A stretch of DNA of 62,307 nucleotides from Planctomyces sp. SH-PL62 (GTDB lineage: Bacteria; Planctomycetota; Planctomycetia; Planctomycetales; Planctomycetaceae): the NCBI GenBank assembly GCA_945905295.1, contig CAMDPX010000008.1, positions 1 through 62,307 on the forward strand, in the 5' to 3' direction. Under the pieces are notes generated by a model, which was not told where the DNA came from, did not search any database, and saw only the letters and a list, made by a program, of their open reading frames with translations. Shown piece after piece: positions 29,518 through 38,755 of this stretch. Within the stretch, counting starts at the first letter, position 1. The number at the start of each line of letters is the position of its first letter. Made by a program: the position numbers and the translations under genes.

Positions 29518-30207
29518 ATGCGATTGCGCGGCAAAGCGGTAAACTGGCTGATCGGGGCGTTCGCCGTGTTGGTGTTTCGCTGTTTGTTCCTGACATTGCG
29601 GCTGAGATTTCACACGGCCAAAAACACCAACCCCTATGCAATTGAGGGCGAGGACCGATTCATCTACTGCGTCTGGCACGATCAATTGCTGATACCGATT
29701 TTCGGCGGCAAGCATCGGCACACGGCGGCGCTGGTCAGCCAGAACCAGGATGGCTCGTTCGTCGTGGCCGGGTTGCGCAGCGCGGGAATCGTGCCGATTC
29801 GTGGTTCGAGCAACCGTGGTGGGACACTTGCCATGCGGCAACTCATTCGCGAGGCGGAAGGGAAGCACGTCGTGATGACTCCCGATGGACCGCGCGGGCC
29901 GCGGCGGCAACTCTCGGCCGGTGTTGTGTTTCTCGCCGCGCATTCGGGACGAGCAATCGTCCCTACCGCGTTCACCTGCGAACGAGGCTGGCGATTTGGA
30001 GTCGGCTGGACCGACCTCCTCGTCCCGAAGCCGTTCTCCAAAGTCCATCTGCTAACTGGCGAACCAATTCACATTGCCCCCGACACCGCGGATCTGCGAG
30101 CCGATGTCGCTCGTGTGCAAGCCGCGATGCTGGTGATGAACACACGCGGAAACCAATTGGCGGGACTCGCGGCAGATCCGGTGTCGCCCGCAGAGATCGC
30201 GGCATAA
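29518..30207 (+). CDS. DUF374-type lysophospholipid/lipid A acyltransferase family protein
   Basis: 229 residues. A hydrophobic N-terminal anchor (LIGAFAVLVFRCLFLTL) is followed by the acyltransferase His-Asp motif in YCVWHDQLLIPIF and by MTPDGPRGPRRQLSAGVVFLA, the hallmark of DUF374 proteins, then GRAIVPTAF. The family transfers acyl chains to lipid or lipid A precursors at the inner membrane. ATG 29518 is chosen because it precedes the basic residues and membrane anchor directly; the frame is open to 29458. Confidence 0.85.
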   Translation: MRLRGKAVNWLIGAFAVLVFRCLFLTLRLRFHTAKNTNPYAIEGEDRFIYCVWHDQLLIPIFGGKHRHTAALVSQNQDGSFVVAGLRSAGIVPIRGSSNRGGTLAMRQLIREAEGKHVVMTPDGPRGPRRQLSAGVVFLAAHSGRAIVPTAFTCERGWRFGVGWTDLLVPKPFSKVHLLTGEPIHIAPDTADLRADVARVQAAMLVMNTRGNQLAGLAADPVSPAEIAA

Positions 30208-30221
30208 TCGCCGTTCGGCAT

Positions 30222-31592
30222 TCAGGCGAGCGGGGCGGCATCCATCGCTTGATGTCTGGGTTCCACCAACCGCAGCGAGGCCAGCCAGCCCAGTGCGATT
30301 GCGCCGCTGACTCCGATGAAGACGCGCTCAAAGCCCCCCGGCCAGTCCACCAGCCAACCCACCAGCGGCGCGAAGATAAACGGAACCGCCAAGCAGGCGT
30401 GCAACGTCGCCACATACAACGGATGCTGAGCCGGTTCGGTCAGCTCCAAAGCGTAGTTGGTCAGCGTCTTGATCGTCACCGGCGTCAGCCCCAGGAAGAA
30501 GAACGTGATCCAGAAATGTTGTGGTCCCCAACCTTCAACGCCGCTGGTGAATAGCAACGCGAGCAACGGCACGCACGCCGTACCGAACACTTGCCACTGC
30601 AACGACAGCCGATTTCCAAATCGATCCGCCAGCTTCCCGGACACCCAGCTAAACAACCCCACGGCCGCGTTCTGAGCAATCACCCAGAGCATTAGCTGAT
30701 AGCCGATCTGATCGGGTGGGACATGCTGTTGTCCCAAAGTCTGAAAGTGCGGGAACAGCAACTGAATCGCAATGAACAGCATCGCCACGATCGCCAGCCG
30801 TCGAAAGTCGCGATTGTCCCGCACCAGACGATACGAAGCGCCGAGACCGCCGTCCGCGTGGGGCATGTTTTCAACGTGCCCGTCGGCGGAATCTCGATCT
30901 GGCACGAGCACGTTGGAAACGTGCCCCACGTCGGGCGGTTCCTTTACGAAGAAGCAGGTCGCTCCCGCCACCAGAAAACCCAAGCCCGAGAATCCGAAGA
31001 TGTAGCCGAAACCGCGATCCGGCAGACTCAACCAGTATTGCAACAGGAACCACGCGCCGATGATCGACGTGATCGAACCGCCGATACCAGAGAGACCCAG
31101 CAGTTCGCCGCGCCGGTCCGCTCGAATCAGTTTGCCTTGCAGCGTGCCGAAGACTTGCTGGTTCAATCCGTTCGACGCAAAGAAGATTAAATACAACAGC
31201 AAGAACGCCGGCGGCAGCCAGGCTTGGTGTTTGTTGTCAGTCAGCATCCACAGCGCCGCGACGGCCAACATCGAAAACCCTAACCCGGACGACGTTCCCA
31301 GCAGACTCCACTTCTTCACACGAGCCGCTCGCAAACGCCGCGCAAAGAAGATCGGCGGCAAGCTCTGCCCAAACCGATTGAGCACCGGCAAGCACCCGCG
31401 CAGCCATCCGGGGCTCGCGATGCTGTCCAAGAACGCCGGGATGATCACGCTCTCGGTTTTGAAGATCCACGCGAACCGCAGCAGCACGGAATACGCCGAC
31501 AGCGCCAGCAGATTGTGCGGCTCTAGCTGCAGCACCTGCGTCTCGCGGTCGCCGTCGAGAACAGCATCCGTTGCCGAGTTGTCGCGATCCAT
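30222..31592 (-). CDS. Major facilitator superfamily transporter
   Basis: 456 residues with about twelve hydrophobic segments in two halves, such as AFLLLYLIFFASNGLNQQVFG and WITFFFLGLTPVTIKTLTNYAL. Residue pattern suggests MFS; the substrate is unknown. Two peculiarities come from repeats. In the central loop a GHV palindrome (30857-30930) encodes DVGHVSNVLVPDRDSADGHVENMPH. The last residues MDAAPLA and the stop are read from a half copy of the GCGAGCGGGGCGGC repeat (30224-30240). Convergent with the acyltransferase gene, 14 bp apart. Confidence 0.82.
   Translation of the reverse strand: MDRDNSATDAVLDGDRETQVLQLEPHNLLALSAYSVLLRFAWIFKTESVIIPAFLDSIASPGWLRGCLPVLNRFGQSLPPIFFARRLRAARVKKWSLLGTSSGLGFSMLAVAALWMLTDNKHQAWLPPAFLLLYLIFFASNGLNQQVFGTLQGKLIRADRRGELLGLSGIGGSITSIIGAWFLLQYWLSLPDRGFGYIFGFSGLGFLVAGATCFFVKEPPDVGHVSNVLVPDRDSADGHVENMPHADGGLGASYRLVRDNRDFRRLAIVAMLFIAIQLLFPHFQTLGQQHVPPDQIGYQLMLWVIAQNAAVGLFSWVSGKLADRFGNRLSLQWQVFGTACVPLLALLFTSGVEGWGPQHFWITFFFLGLTPVTIKTLTNYALELTEPAQHPLYVATLHACLAVPFIFAPLVGWLVDWPGGFERVFIGVSGAIALGWLASLRLVEPRHQAMDAAPLA
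30857..30930. repeat. GHV-type palindromic repeat inside the MFS gene
   Basis: Arms CGTGGGGCATGTTTTCAACG and complement around a 20-bp spacer, read in frame within the cytoplasmic loop between the two halves of the transporter, where an insertion would be tolerated. Confidence 0.88.
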
Positions 31593-31743
31593 GCGAACTC
31601 ACCATGAGAATCTAAAGAGAAGCCGCCAACACCGAACCGCAACGAGGTCCGTCCTTGGCATCGTCCCTGACCATCGGCGAATTGCCAAGGCGAGTCTGAA
31701 TTTCAAACACCCTCGGCATCGTTCACCCGCGACGGCGCTCGCG

Positions 31744-32025
31744 CAGGAAGAAGAATGGTTCGGCGGGCGACCGACGACTCCCGACAGCGTTCCGATCATC
31801 GACCGCAGCCCAACGATGGAAAGCGTGCTGATTGCCGCCGGACACAACATGCTCGGCGTTTCGATGGCCCCGCCCACCGGCAAATTGGTCGCCGAGCAAC
31901 TCAACGGAGCCGTACCGCACTTGGACGCTGGCCGATATACGTTGGCACGATTCACGGCTCGCACCGAACCGCCTGGTGCAAATCACCCCCTTGGGCTTGC
32001 CCCAGTGGCCAGCGAGGTGTGGTGA
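31744..32025 (+). pseudogene. 3' fragment of a DadA-like FAD-dependent D-amino-acid dehydrogenase
   Basis: About 90 codons matching the C-terminal end of glycine/D-amino-acid oxidases of the DAO fold: EEEWFGGRPTTPDSVPIIDRSP, then VLIAAGHNMLGVSMAPPTGKLVAEQL and YTLARF. The N-terminal FAD-binding half (GxGxxG) is absent; upstream of 31744 the frame encodes nothing recognisable. A CCTTGGCA/TGCCAAGG inverted pair lies at about 31653-31692. A hydratase gene follows directly, so the fragment may be the remains of a former catabolic operon. Confidence 0.7.
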
Positions 32026-32072
32026 TTTCAAAAGGCTGTCCACGCCCGATTCTCGAAAGGAATGAACCACTC

Positions 32073-32858
32073 ATGAACCAAGTCCAATCACAGCTTGCTG
32101 CCGAGTTGCTCTGGAATGCCTGGATCGAAGAGCGACGAATCGACTCGATCCCCGAAGCGTTTCGCCCCGCAGCCAGAGCCGACGGTTATCAGATTCAACG
32201 CCAACTGGCCGACCACTCCGGCCAAGCCACCGTCGGCTGGAAGATCGCCGCCACCAGCACGGCCGGACAGAAGCATCTGCAAGTCGATGGCCCGCTGGCC
32301 GGTCGTCTGTTGGCGAACCGAGTTCACCCCGACGGCACGCCGATTGTGCTCGGTAACAACGGCATGCGCGTCGCCGAAGCGGAGTTCGCTTTTCGACTCG
32401 GCCACGACCTGCCGCCGAGGCCGCAGCCCTACGAACTCGCCGAGGTCATGGCCGCGATCGACACGCTGCATCCCGCCATTGAGATTCCCGACTCACGCTA
32501 CAGCGACTTCTGCATCGTCGGCTCACCACAACTCATCGCCGACAATGCGTGTGCTCATGATTTCGTGCTGGGAAATCCGACCACGGCCGATTGGCGTTCG
32601 ATCGACTTGCCTTCGCACGCCGTGCGTTTGGAGTTGAACGGCACGCTCGCTCGCGAGGGTGTCGGAGCCAACGTGCTGGGCGATCCGCGACACGCCATGA
32701 CCTGGATCGCCAACGAACTCCGCACCCACAACATCGGACTCCGCGCGGGCGACATCATCACTACCGGCACAAGCGTGGTCCCCATCCCAATCCAACAAGG
32801 CAGCCACATCCTCGCCGACTTCGGCTGCTTCGGAACCGTGACGACCGAGTTGGTATGA
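32073..32858 (+). CDS. 2-keto-4-pentenoate hydratase / 4-oxalocrotonate decarboxylase family protein
   Basis: 261 residues of the FAH-related hydratase family (MhpD/DmpE/DmpH). Visible signatures: VGWKIAATSTAGQKHLQVDGPLAGRLL near the N-terminus, the metal ligands in VAEAEFAFRLGHDLP (E-x-E), PAIEIPDSRYSDF, and the C-terminal GDIITTGTSVVPIPIQQG. These enzymes hydrate or decarboxylate keto-dienoates from meta-cleavage pathways. It starts at ATG 32073 with AAAGGA about 11 bp upstream; the frame stays open into the upstream DadA fragment region in another phase. Confidence 0.85.
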   Translation: MNQVQSQLAAELLWNAWIEERRIDSIPEAFRPAARADGYQIQRQLADHSGQATVGWKIAATSTAGQKHLQVDGPLAGRLLANRVHPDGTPIVLGNNGMRVAEAEFAFRLGHDLPPRPQPYELAEVMAAIDTLHPAIEIPDSRYSDFCIVGSPQLIADNACAHDFVLGNPTTADWRSIDLPSHAVRLELNGTLAREGVGANVLGDPRHAMTWIANELRTHNIGLRAGDIITTGTSVVPIPIQQGSHILADFGCFGTVTTELV

Positions 32859-32940
32859 ATGAAACTCTGGTCCGAGGCAGCGCTCATCTTCTGACGGCGG
32901 ATCATCCACAACGGCAGTTCGTAAGAAAGTCTTGTGGCGA

Positions 32941-35900
32941 TCACTCCAAATACAAGAACGAGTTGCTGGCGAGCAGCATCTGACAAAAATCTGCCAGCCC
33001 CCACTCAGCAGCTTGTTCCCCGGTGTATTGAGCCCGCTGTCCCGCGAGGAACTCGGCAGAGATCTGCTGCTCGGCGACGGTCGGTGCGCGAGCGACGGCG
33101 AGCAACCACGCTCGCTGAATGAGGGCGGCATCGGTCCCATCCGTCTCGGTCCGCAGCCGCTTGGCGAATGCTTCCGCCGTCACGACCGCGAAATCGGAAT
33201 TGAGCAGGGACAGCGATTGCAGTGGCACGGTGGACGAGGGCCGCGTCGTGCAGACGGTCGCGATGGCCGGAGCGTCGAAGACCTTGAGCATGCTCAGCGT
33301 TTGCGAACGACGTTGTTGCAGATAGACCGAGCGGCGGCGTGCTCCGGCGTCTTGCGGATTGACGACGACCTCGCCGACGGCAGTCTGTCGCGTGGCGACG
33401 TACGGGCCGAACGGCGTGGCGTCGAGTTGCCCCGAGATCGCCAGCATCGCATCGCGAATCAACTCCGCCTGAAGTCGGCGCACTGGGAACCGCCAGTAGA
33501 GCCGGTTGTCTGGATCCGCCTCGATCGCTTCACGACGCGGGGACGAGGACTGGCGATAGGTCGTCGAGAGCAGGATCTGACGATGCACCGATTTCTGGTT
33601 CCATCCCGATTGAATGAAGCTCGCGGCGAGTTCATTGATCAGCTCGGGGTGCGTCGGGGGTGAGCCGCTTTGCCCGAGGTTGTCGGTCGTCGCCACAAGT
33701 CCGCGGCCGAAGTATTCGCTCCAGATACGATTCACATGCACTCGCGCGACGAGCGCGGCCGGACGTCCCTCCGAACGGAGCAACCAGTTTGCGAATCCGA
33801 GCCGACGGCCAGTCGTCGTCGCGTCTCTCGGCAAGGCTTGTGGCTGATACTCATGCCCCGCGTCGGTCAGCATCGCCAGCGCTCCCGGCTCAACGCTCGG
33901 TCCACGCAGGTGGTACAGGCCGCGTGTCAGCAGCGGGACGGTCGGCGGCTTCGTCGTCTTGTCCGTCACCCACGCGATCGCTCGGCCCGGCTCTTTCGTT
34001 CGCTGAGCCTCCAGCTTCTGCCGCTGTTCGTCAGACGTCTTCCGATGCGCTTCGACTTCCTTTCGCAACGCGGCCACATCGACTGACGTGGTCGGTGTCG
34101 CGAGGCTCCGTTCGATGCGGACGTTGTCCACCACGTAGCCACGATTCGAACTGTAGAAGAACGCAAACCCGCCGTTGGGAAGATCGGCCGCAGTGACATC
34201 GTGTGACTTCCCTTCCTGCAACCCATCGACGACGTGCTCCAAGCGATATTTGTCGTTGCCGAGATTCGTCACGCGCACGCCGTAGTTGCGTCCGGGGACA
34301 TAGCCTTGAAGGCCGATGAGACCGTTCGGCTTGCTGTCGCTGCCGGGATAGTCGGGATAAAGCTGAGTGGAGGTCATCGGGTTGCCGTCCACCAGGATGT
34401 TCCCGCCGGCAGTTGTTCCCGAGTCATCGAAGTCGTGAGCCGCGATCGTGTAACCGATCCGCTCGGCCGAGTTCGCGCCGACTTTGTTGTCGACCAAGTC
34501 GAACGTGGCCTGCACCCAGTCGCCGGTCTTCTCCGGAGTCCAGTCGATCGCCAATGCCGTTGAGAGCCAGGCTTCGGCCGGCCCCACGATCACTCGCAAC
34601 GCACCGTCCACCACTTGAGCGGCGTTCGGAGTCGCGCTCGTCAGCGAGACCGTCCCGCCCGGCTTGTCATCTCCCGGAGCCGTGTTGCTCCAGCGCGTCC
34701 GCCAGCCGTCGTCCTCGAATTTGTCTTCAAACAACAACTCCGAAGGCTCGCGATGCTTTGCCAGCCAGTCATTCAACTCGGTGCGAATCCGAGCCAGCTC
34801 GTTCTTGATCCGTTGCTCGTTCTGTTCCCACGTCTCTTTCTCACCCGGGAGGTAGGCATACGCGATGCGATCTTTCGGGTTCATCCAGTCCTGCGGATTG
34901 AAGGCGGGAAAGAGGACCGCTTGCAGTCCGTAGTATTCGTGCTGAGTGATCGGCTCGAACTTGTGGTCATGACACCTCGCGCAGTGCGCCGTCAGCCCCA
35001 GCAACGACGAGGCGGTCACCTGCACTGCCGCTTCGAGTGCCGCTCGGCGGTCGATCTCGAACGCCTCCGGTTCCTGCACACCGATGTCAGTCCCGTCCTG
35101 CCCGTTGCGCAGGAAGTGCGTCGCGATCAGCAGTTCGATGGCCTCGGAGGTCGTCGCTGTCCCCGGACGAAACGCCGCGATCTCATCCCCCGCAAGTTGC
35201 TCGCGGAGGAACCGATCGAACGACTTGTCGACATTGAGCGACTGAATGACGTAGTCGCGATAGCGGTAGGCGAGCGGCCGATCGGTGTCGGCACTGAAGT
35301 AGCCGTTGGAGTCGGCATAGCCAGCGGCGTCGAGCCAATGCTTGCCCCACCGCTCACCGAAGCCCGGCGATGCGAGATAACGATCGACCATCCGCTCATA
35401 AGCACCCGGCGCGGCATCGGTCAGAAATTTCTCGACCTCTGCTGGCGTCGGCGGCAGCCCGGTCACATCGAGACTCACACGCCGCACGAGCACCCGTTGA
35501 CCCGCGTCCGGTCCCAGCGAAAGTCTTTTCCGCTCTAATCGCGCCTGCACGAATCGATCGACCGCATTCCGCACGCGAGTTGTGTCACGCACCGTGGGCT
35601 CAGCCGGTCGCACCAACGGCATGAACGCCCAATGCAACGCGCCATTCGCCTCCAGCCCGGTGGCTCCCTCCAGAATCCACGTCCGCAACACGCCCTTCTC
35701 GGCTTCACTCAATGCGCCTGTCGGCGGCATCTCTCCCGCCGCGACTCGCTGCCACAACAAGCTCCGATCCAGCTTTCCTCCAACCACCACTGCCCCGGTC
35801 TCGCCCCCGCGTGAGAGACCGGACGGCGAACTCAGATCCAACCCGGCTTTCGGCTTGTTGGGGCCGTGACACTTCACGCACTGCGCTTTGAACAGCGCTT

Positions 35901-36000
35901 GCACCACCGGCGAAACCTCCGCCGCATCCGCCGCCCAAAATCCAGGAACCTCGACCAACACGCCGAGCACTAGCCACGCAACGGCCACCAGCCATGACAT
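32941..36000 (-). CDS. PSD1 and planctomycete cytochrome c domain protein (PSCyt1/DUF1549/DUF1553)
   Basis: About 1019 residues, exported. The signal peptide is MSWLVAVAWLVLGVL to about residue 27. PSCyt1 has a c-type heme site in KAQCVKCHGPNKPKAG; the DUF1549 part has GERWGKHWLDAAGYADSNGYF and a second CxxCH in LTAHCARCHDHKFEP. A concanavalin-like insert (about 430-640, starting LLFEDKFEDDGWRTRW) separates it from DUF1553 near the end (MLKVFDAPAIATVCTTRPSSTVPLQSL). ATG 36000 has GAAGGA 5 bp upstream; ATG 36024 would precede the signal peptide with charged residues. These proteins are a planctomycete hallmark; the redox function is unknown. Confidence 0.9.
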   Translation of the reverse strand: MSWLVAVAWLVLGVLVEVPGFWAADAAEVSPVVQALFKAQCVKCHGPNKPKAGLDLSSPSGLSRGGETGAVVVGGKLDRSLLWQRVAAGEMPPTGALSEAEKGVLRTWILEGATGLEANGALHWAFMPLVRPAEPTVRDTTRVRNAVDRFVQARLERKRLSLGPDAGQRVLVRRVSLDVTGLPPTPAEVEKFLTDAAPGAYERMVDRYLASPGFGERWGKHWLDAAGYADSNGYFSADTDRPLAYRYRDYVIQSLNVDKSFDRFLREQLAGDEIAAFRPGTATTSEAIELLIATHFLRNGQDGTDIGVQEPEAFEIDRRAALEAAVQVTASSLLGLTAHCARCHDHKFEPITQHEYYGLQAVLFPAFNPQDWMNPKDRIAYAYLPGEKETWEQNEQRIKNELARIRTELNDWLAKHREPSELLFEDKFEDDGWRTRWSNTAPGDDKPGGTVSLTSATPNAAQVVDGALRVIVGPAEAWLSTALAIDWTPEKTGDWVQATFDLVDNKVGANSAERIGYTIAAHDFDDSGTTAGGNILVDGNPMTSTQLYPDYPGSDSKPNGLIGLQGYVPGRNYGVRVTNLGNDKYRLEHVVDGLQEGKSHDVTAADLPNGGFAFFYSSNRGYVVDNVRIERSLATPTTSVDVAALRKEVEAHRKTSDEQRQKLEAQRTKEPGRAIAWVTDKTTKPPTVPLLTRGLYHLRGPSVEPGALAMLTDAGHEYQPQALPRDATTTGRRLGFANWLLRSEGRPAALVARVHVNRIWSEYFGRGLVATTDNLGQSGSPPTHPELINELAASFIQSGWNQKSVHRQILLSTTYRQSSSPRREAIEADPDNRLYWRFPVRRLQAELIRDAMLAISGQLDATPFGPYVATRQTAVGEVVVNPQDAGARRRSVYLQQRRSQTLSMLKVFDAPAIATVCTTRPSSTVPLQSLSLLNSDFAVVTAEAFAKRLRTETDGTDAALIQRAWLLAVARAPTVAEQQISAEFLAGQRAQYTGEQAAEWGLADFCQMLLASNSFLYLE

Positions 36001-36351
36001 CTTTCCTTCGGATCGACATGACATCCGGAATCTCCCCTCACAAGAACTCCACCCACCATCGCCACCGGCTTGATCACCGACTCGTCATCACGGAAACGCG
36101 TTGAGCCGTTGTGTCGCGTTTTATCTGGTTGGCTCAGTTCCTGAAAACTTCGCAGACACAGATTCTGTGACTCAACGCGGCGACATCGAAACCAGAGATC
36201 ATTGAGTGGCGTGTCGTGACTTGAGACCATTGCGCAACCAGCCACGACTCGATTTGAATGAGGCGATGTCATCGAGTTTCTGGCGTGGCAGTGGATGGAA
36301 TGGTTGACTTGGCCTGGATTCGCTCTCTTTCAAAAGACGAAGGAACATTCG

Positions 36352-37251
36352 ATGAAGTCGGTTTTGAAACTCAGTTGGATGGGATTGGTCGTTGTTCTGG
36401 GCTTGAGCTTCGGCCTCGCGATGGGACAGGAGAAGATCGAACCCAAGCGGATCGGGCTGTGGGGTGGTCGGGCCTCGCTCGGTGAGGGGCAGGTTCAGGA
36501 GACCGAGGTTTGGATCACGGTCCATCGTCCGGCGAAGGCCAACGGAACCGCGGTCGTGATCTGTCCCGGTGGCGGATACGGCGGTCTCGTCACCGGGGCC
36601 GAGGGGCATGGCATTGCGAAATGGCTCAATGGTCACGGCATCACCGGTGTGGTGCTCGAATACCGACTCCCTGCGGGACGCCATCAAGTTCCGTTGCTCG
36701 ACGCTCAACGTGCGATCCGCACCGTGCGAGCGAATGCCAAGGACTGGGAGATTGATCCGGCGCGCATCGGCATCATCGGGTTTTCGGCCGGAGGTCATTT
36801 GGCCTCAACCGCCGCGACGCATTTCGACGACGGCGACTCGAAGGGGACCGATCCCGTTGATCGAGTCAGTTGTCGGCCGGACTTTGCCATCCTGGTCTAT
36901 CCCGTCATCACGATGGATGCGACGACGCATCAAGGATCGAGGAACAATCTTCTGGGGAAAGATCCCTCACCGAAGCTGATCGAACTCTACTCCAACGAGA
37001 AGCAGGTGACCGCGAAGACCCCGCCGACGTTCCTCGCACACGCCAAGGACGACAAGGCGGTCGTCTCCGCCAACAGTCAGATGTTCTACGACGCGCTGCA
37101 GAGGCACAAAGTGCCGAGCAAGTACCTCGAACTCCCCTCCGGAGGCCACGGCCTCAACGGTTACCAAGGCCCGATGTGGGATGCCTGGCAAGAGCAGTCC
37201 CTCGCGTGGCTCATCGAGCTGAAGCGACTTCCCCCCGCAACCACGAAGTGA
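36352..37251 (+). CDS. Exported alpha/beta hydrolase (esterase/BD-FAE-like)
   Basis: 299 residues. A signal peptide (LSWMGLVVVLGLSFGLAMGQ) precedes an alpha/beta hydrolase domain: oxyanion-type ICPGGGYGGLV, nucleophile motif IIGFSAGGHLAS, acid in LAHAKDDKAV and His in LPSGGHGL. The pattern fits the acetyl-xylan or feruloyl esterase-like group (acetylesterases). The substrate is probably an acylated carbohydrate. ATG 36352 has AAGGA 7 bp upstream; a start at 36295 would bury the signal peptide. Confidence 0.85.
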   Translation: MKSVLKLSWMGLVVVLGLSFGLAMGQEKIEPKRIGLWGGRASLGEGQVQETEVWITVHRPAKANGTAVVICPGGGYGGLVTGAEGHGIAKWLNGHGITGVVLEYRLPAGRHQVPLLDAQRAIRTVRANAKDWEIDPARIGIIGFSAGGHLASTAATHFDDGDSKGTDPVDRVSCRPDFAILVYPVITMDATTHQGSRNNLLGKDPSPKLIELYSNEKQVTAKTPPTFLAHAKDDKAVVSANSQMFYDALQRHKVPSKYLELPSGGHGLNGYQGPMWDAWQEQSLAWLIELKRLPPATTK

Positions 37252-37324
37252 TGACCAGAGAGCATCCCAGCCGAAAGCTGTCCGACGCATGATTAATGAC
37301 GTTGGAGGTTGTTTGTGGCAGTAC

Positions 37325-37349
37325 AAATGAATTTTGAAGACCTGACCCC
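37325..37349. repeat. Half copy of the GGGTCAGGTCTTCAAA repeat
   Basis: AAATGAATTTTGAAGACCTGACCCC differs at about one position from the arm at 40884-40910. It ends 12 bp before the TrmH-family ATG, in the probable leader. Confidence 0.75.
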
Positions 37350-37361
37350 GGATCGCCACTG

Positions 37362-38273
37362 ATGCCCCTCCTCCCGATTCAGTCTCTCGATGATCCACGG
37401 CTGACCGTCTTTCGCGATGTCAAAGCCACACGCCATTCACGCTGGGCGAGATACTTCATCGCGGAGGGAGCGCGGCTGGTCAAACGCTTGCTGCGCAGTG
37501 ATTACGTCGTCGAATCGTTGGTGCTCACCGAAGGTCGCGTCGAGGAATTCACCCCCTGGCTGCGACCGGACGTGCCGACCTTCGTGATGCCGCAGACGCT
37601 GGCCGCGGAATTGGTCGGCTACAACTTCCACTGTGGGGCGATGGCCTGTGCGCTGCGCCGGCCGAGTCCCAGCCTCGACGAGATCATGGCTCGCGGCGGC
37701 GAACGGATGACGTTCGTCGTCTGCCCCGACGTCAACGATCCCGAAAACATCGGCACCTTGATTCGACTCGGTGCCGCGTTCGGCATCGACGCGATGCTGC
37801 TGGGGCCGGCGTGTACCGATCCGTTCTCGCGGCGCGTGCTGCGAGTCTCGATGGGCAACGCACTCACTCTGCCCATCGTGTGCAGTCGCGACTTGAACAC
37901 CGACCTGCAACGCTTGAAGTCCGAATGGCAAGTGCAACTCGCGGCAACGGTCGTTGAACACCGCGATCCGACGGACGAAGACTTTGTCGCTTGGACGCCC
38001 CCGTCCGAGCGTTCGGACGAGGGCGTCCAAACTACAGAGGTTGCGGAACCGCTCGGTCTCGCGAGCCGGCCGGCGCGGCTGGCGTTGTTGTTTGGCAACG
38101 AAGCGAAGGGACTCGGTTCCGAATGGCTGGAGCTTTGCGACCGGCGGCTGACGATCCCCATGCGAGCGGCCGACTCGCTGAACGTCGCGATCGCGGCGGG
38201 GATTTTTCTGTATCACTTCACGACTTCGACCCCCGATGCGCCGCCAGCGGCGCAGAGTGTTTCAACTTCTTAG
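37362..38273 (+). CDS. TrmH/SpoU family RNA 2'-O-methyltransferase
   Basis: 303 residues. An N-terminal substrate-binding part (FIAEGARLVKRLLRSDY) precedes the SPOUT methyltransferase domain with its three motifs: motif 1 VCPDVNDPENIGTLIRLGAAF, motif 2 LALLFGNEAKGLG, motif 3 LTIPMRAADSLNVAIAAGIFLY. It methylates a ribose 2'-OH in tRNA or rRNA using S-adenosylmethionine. A 40-bp perfect-hairpin repeat at 37991-38030 encodes an extra WTPPSERSDEGVQT between motifs 1 and 2, where family members vary in length. Confidence 0.88.
   Translation: MPLLPIQSLDDPRLTVFRDVKATRHSRWARYFIAEGARLVKRLLRSDYVVESLVLTEGRVEEFTPWLRPDVPTFVMPQTLAAELVGYNFHCGAMACALRRPSPSLDEIMARGGERMTFVVCPDVNDPENIGTLIRLGAAFGIDAMLLGPACTDPFSRRVLRVSMGNALTLPIVCSRDLNTDLQRLKSEWQVQLAATVVEHRDPTDEDFVAWTPPSERSDEGVQTTEVAEPLGLASRPARLALLFGNEAKGLGSEWLELCDRRLTIPMRAADSLNVAIAAGIFLYHFTTSTPDAPPAAQSVSTS
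37991..38030. repeat. TTGGACGCCC palindrome inside the TrmH gene
   Basis: Two 20-bp arms directly abutting (18 of 20 positions complementary), starting TTGGACGCCCCCGTCCGAGC. Read in frame in the methyltransferase gene. Confidence 0.85.
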
Positions 38274-38755
38274 CGCGATGCGGTGAGCGGAGTTCGTGTT
38301 CCTCCGAAATGTTCGGAGTTTCAAACGCGAATCCGCAGCGAAATGTCATTCCAGCTTAGCGCGTCGTCGCGGCGGTGCCTCACTTGCCTTCATGATTGCC
38401 CGCGAATTATTGCTTTCGGACGGAGGCCGAACCAACCGCGCGAACTCCTTGCCAACCCGAGAATCCGTGACGTTTGTGTCGAGCCGTTTCCATTCGGCGA
38501 CTTGGACTCGACGAGTGTGGCGGTTGGGCAACGAATCGTTCCGGCACGAACTCTGCAATCTGTCGGCGATGTGATTCGCTTCGCAGACGGGTGGTGTTCC
38601 AAAACATTTCGAGACCTTCGATCGCAAGCCGATCGACAGTTCGCGAAACCTCTCTCTCCGGTTTTGGCCCCCCACTGTCTGCGGCGAAATGGAATCGAGC
38701 GCTGGCGCAACTAGATTGTCCCCCGTTGTGCGTCTCCCCGTGTGAGAGCGGTGGA
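38274..38755. other. 482-bp gap with no recognisable gene
   Basis: Open frames on both strands are short, Arg/Ser-rich and lack homology-like patterns. No tRNA or tandem repeat was seen. It may hold the promoter of the candidate RNA that follows. Confidence 0.5.
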
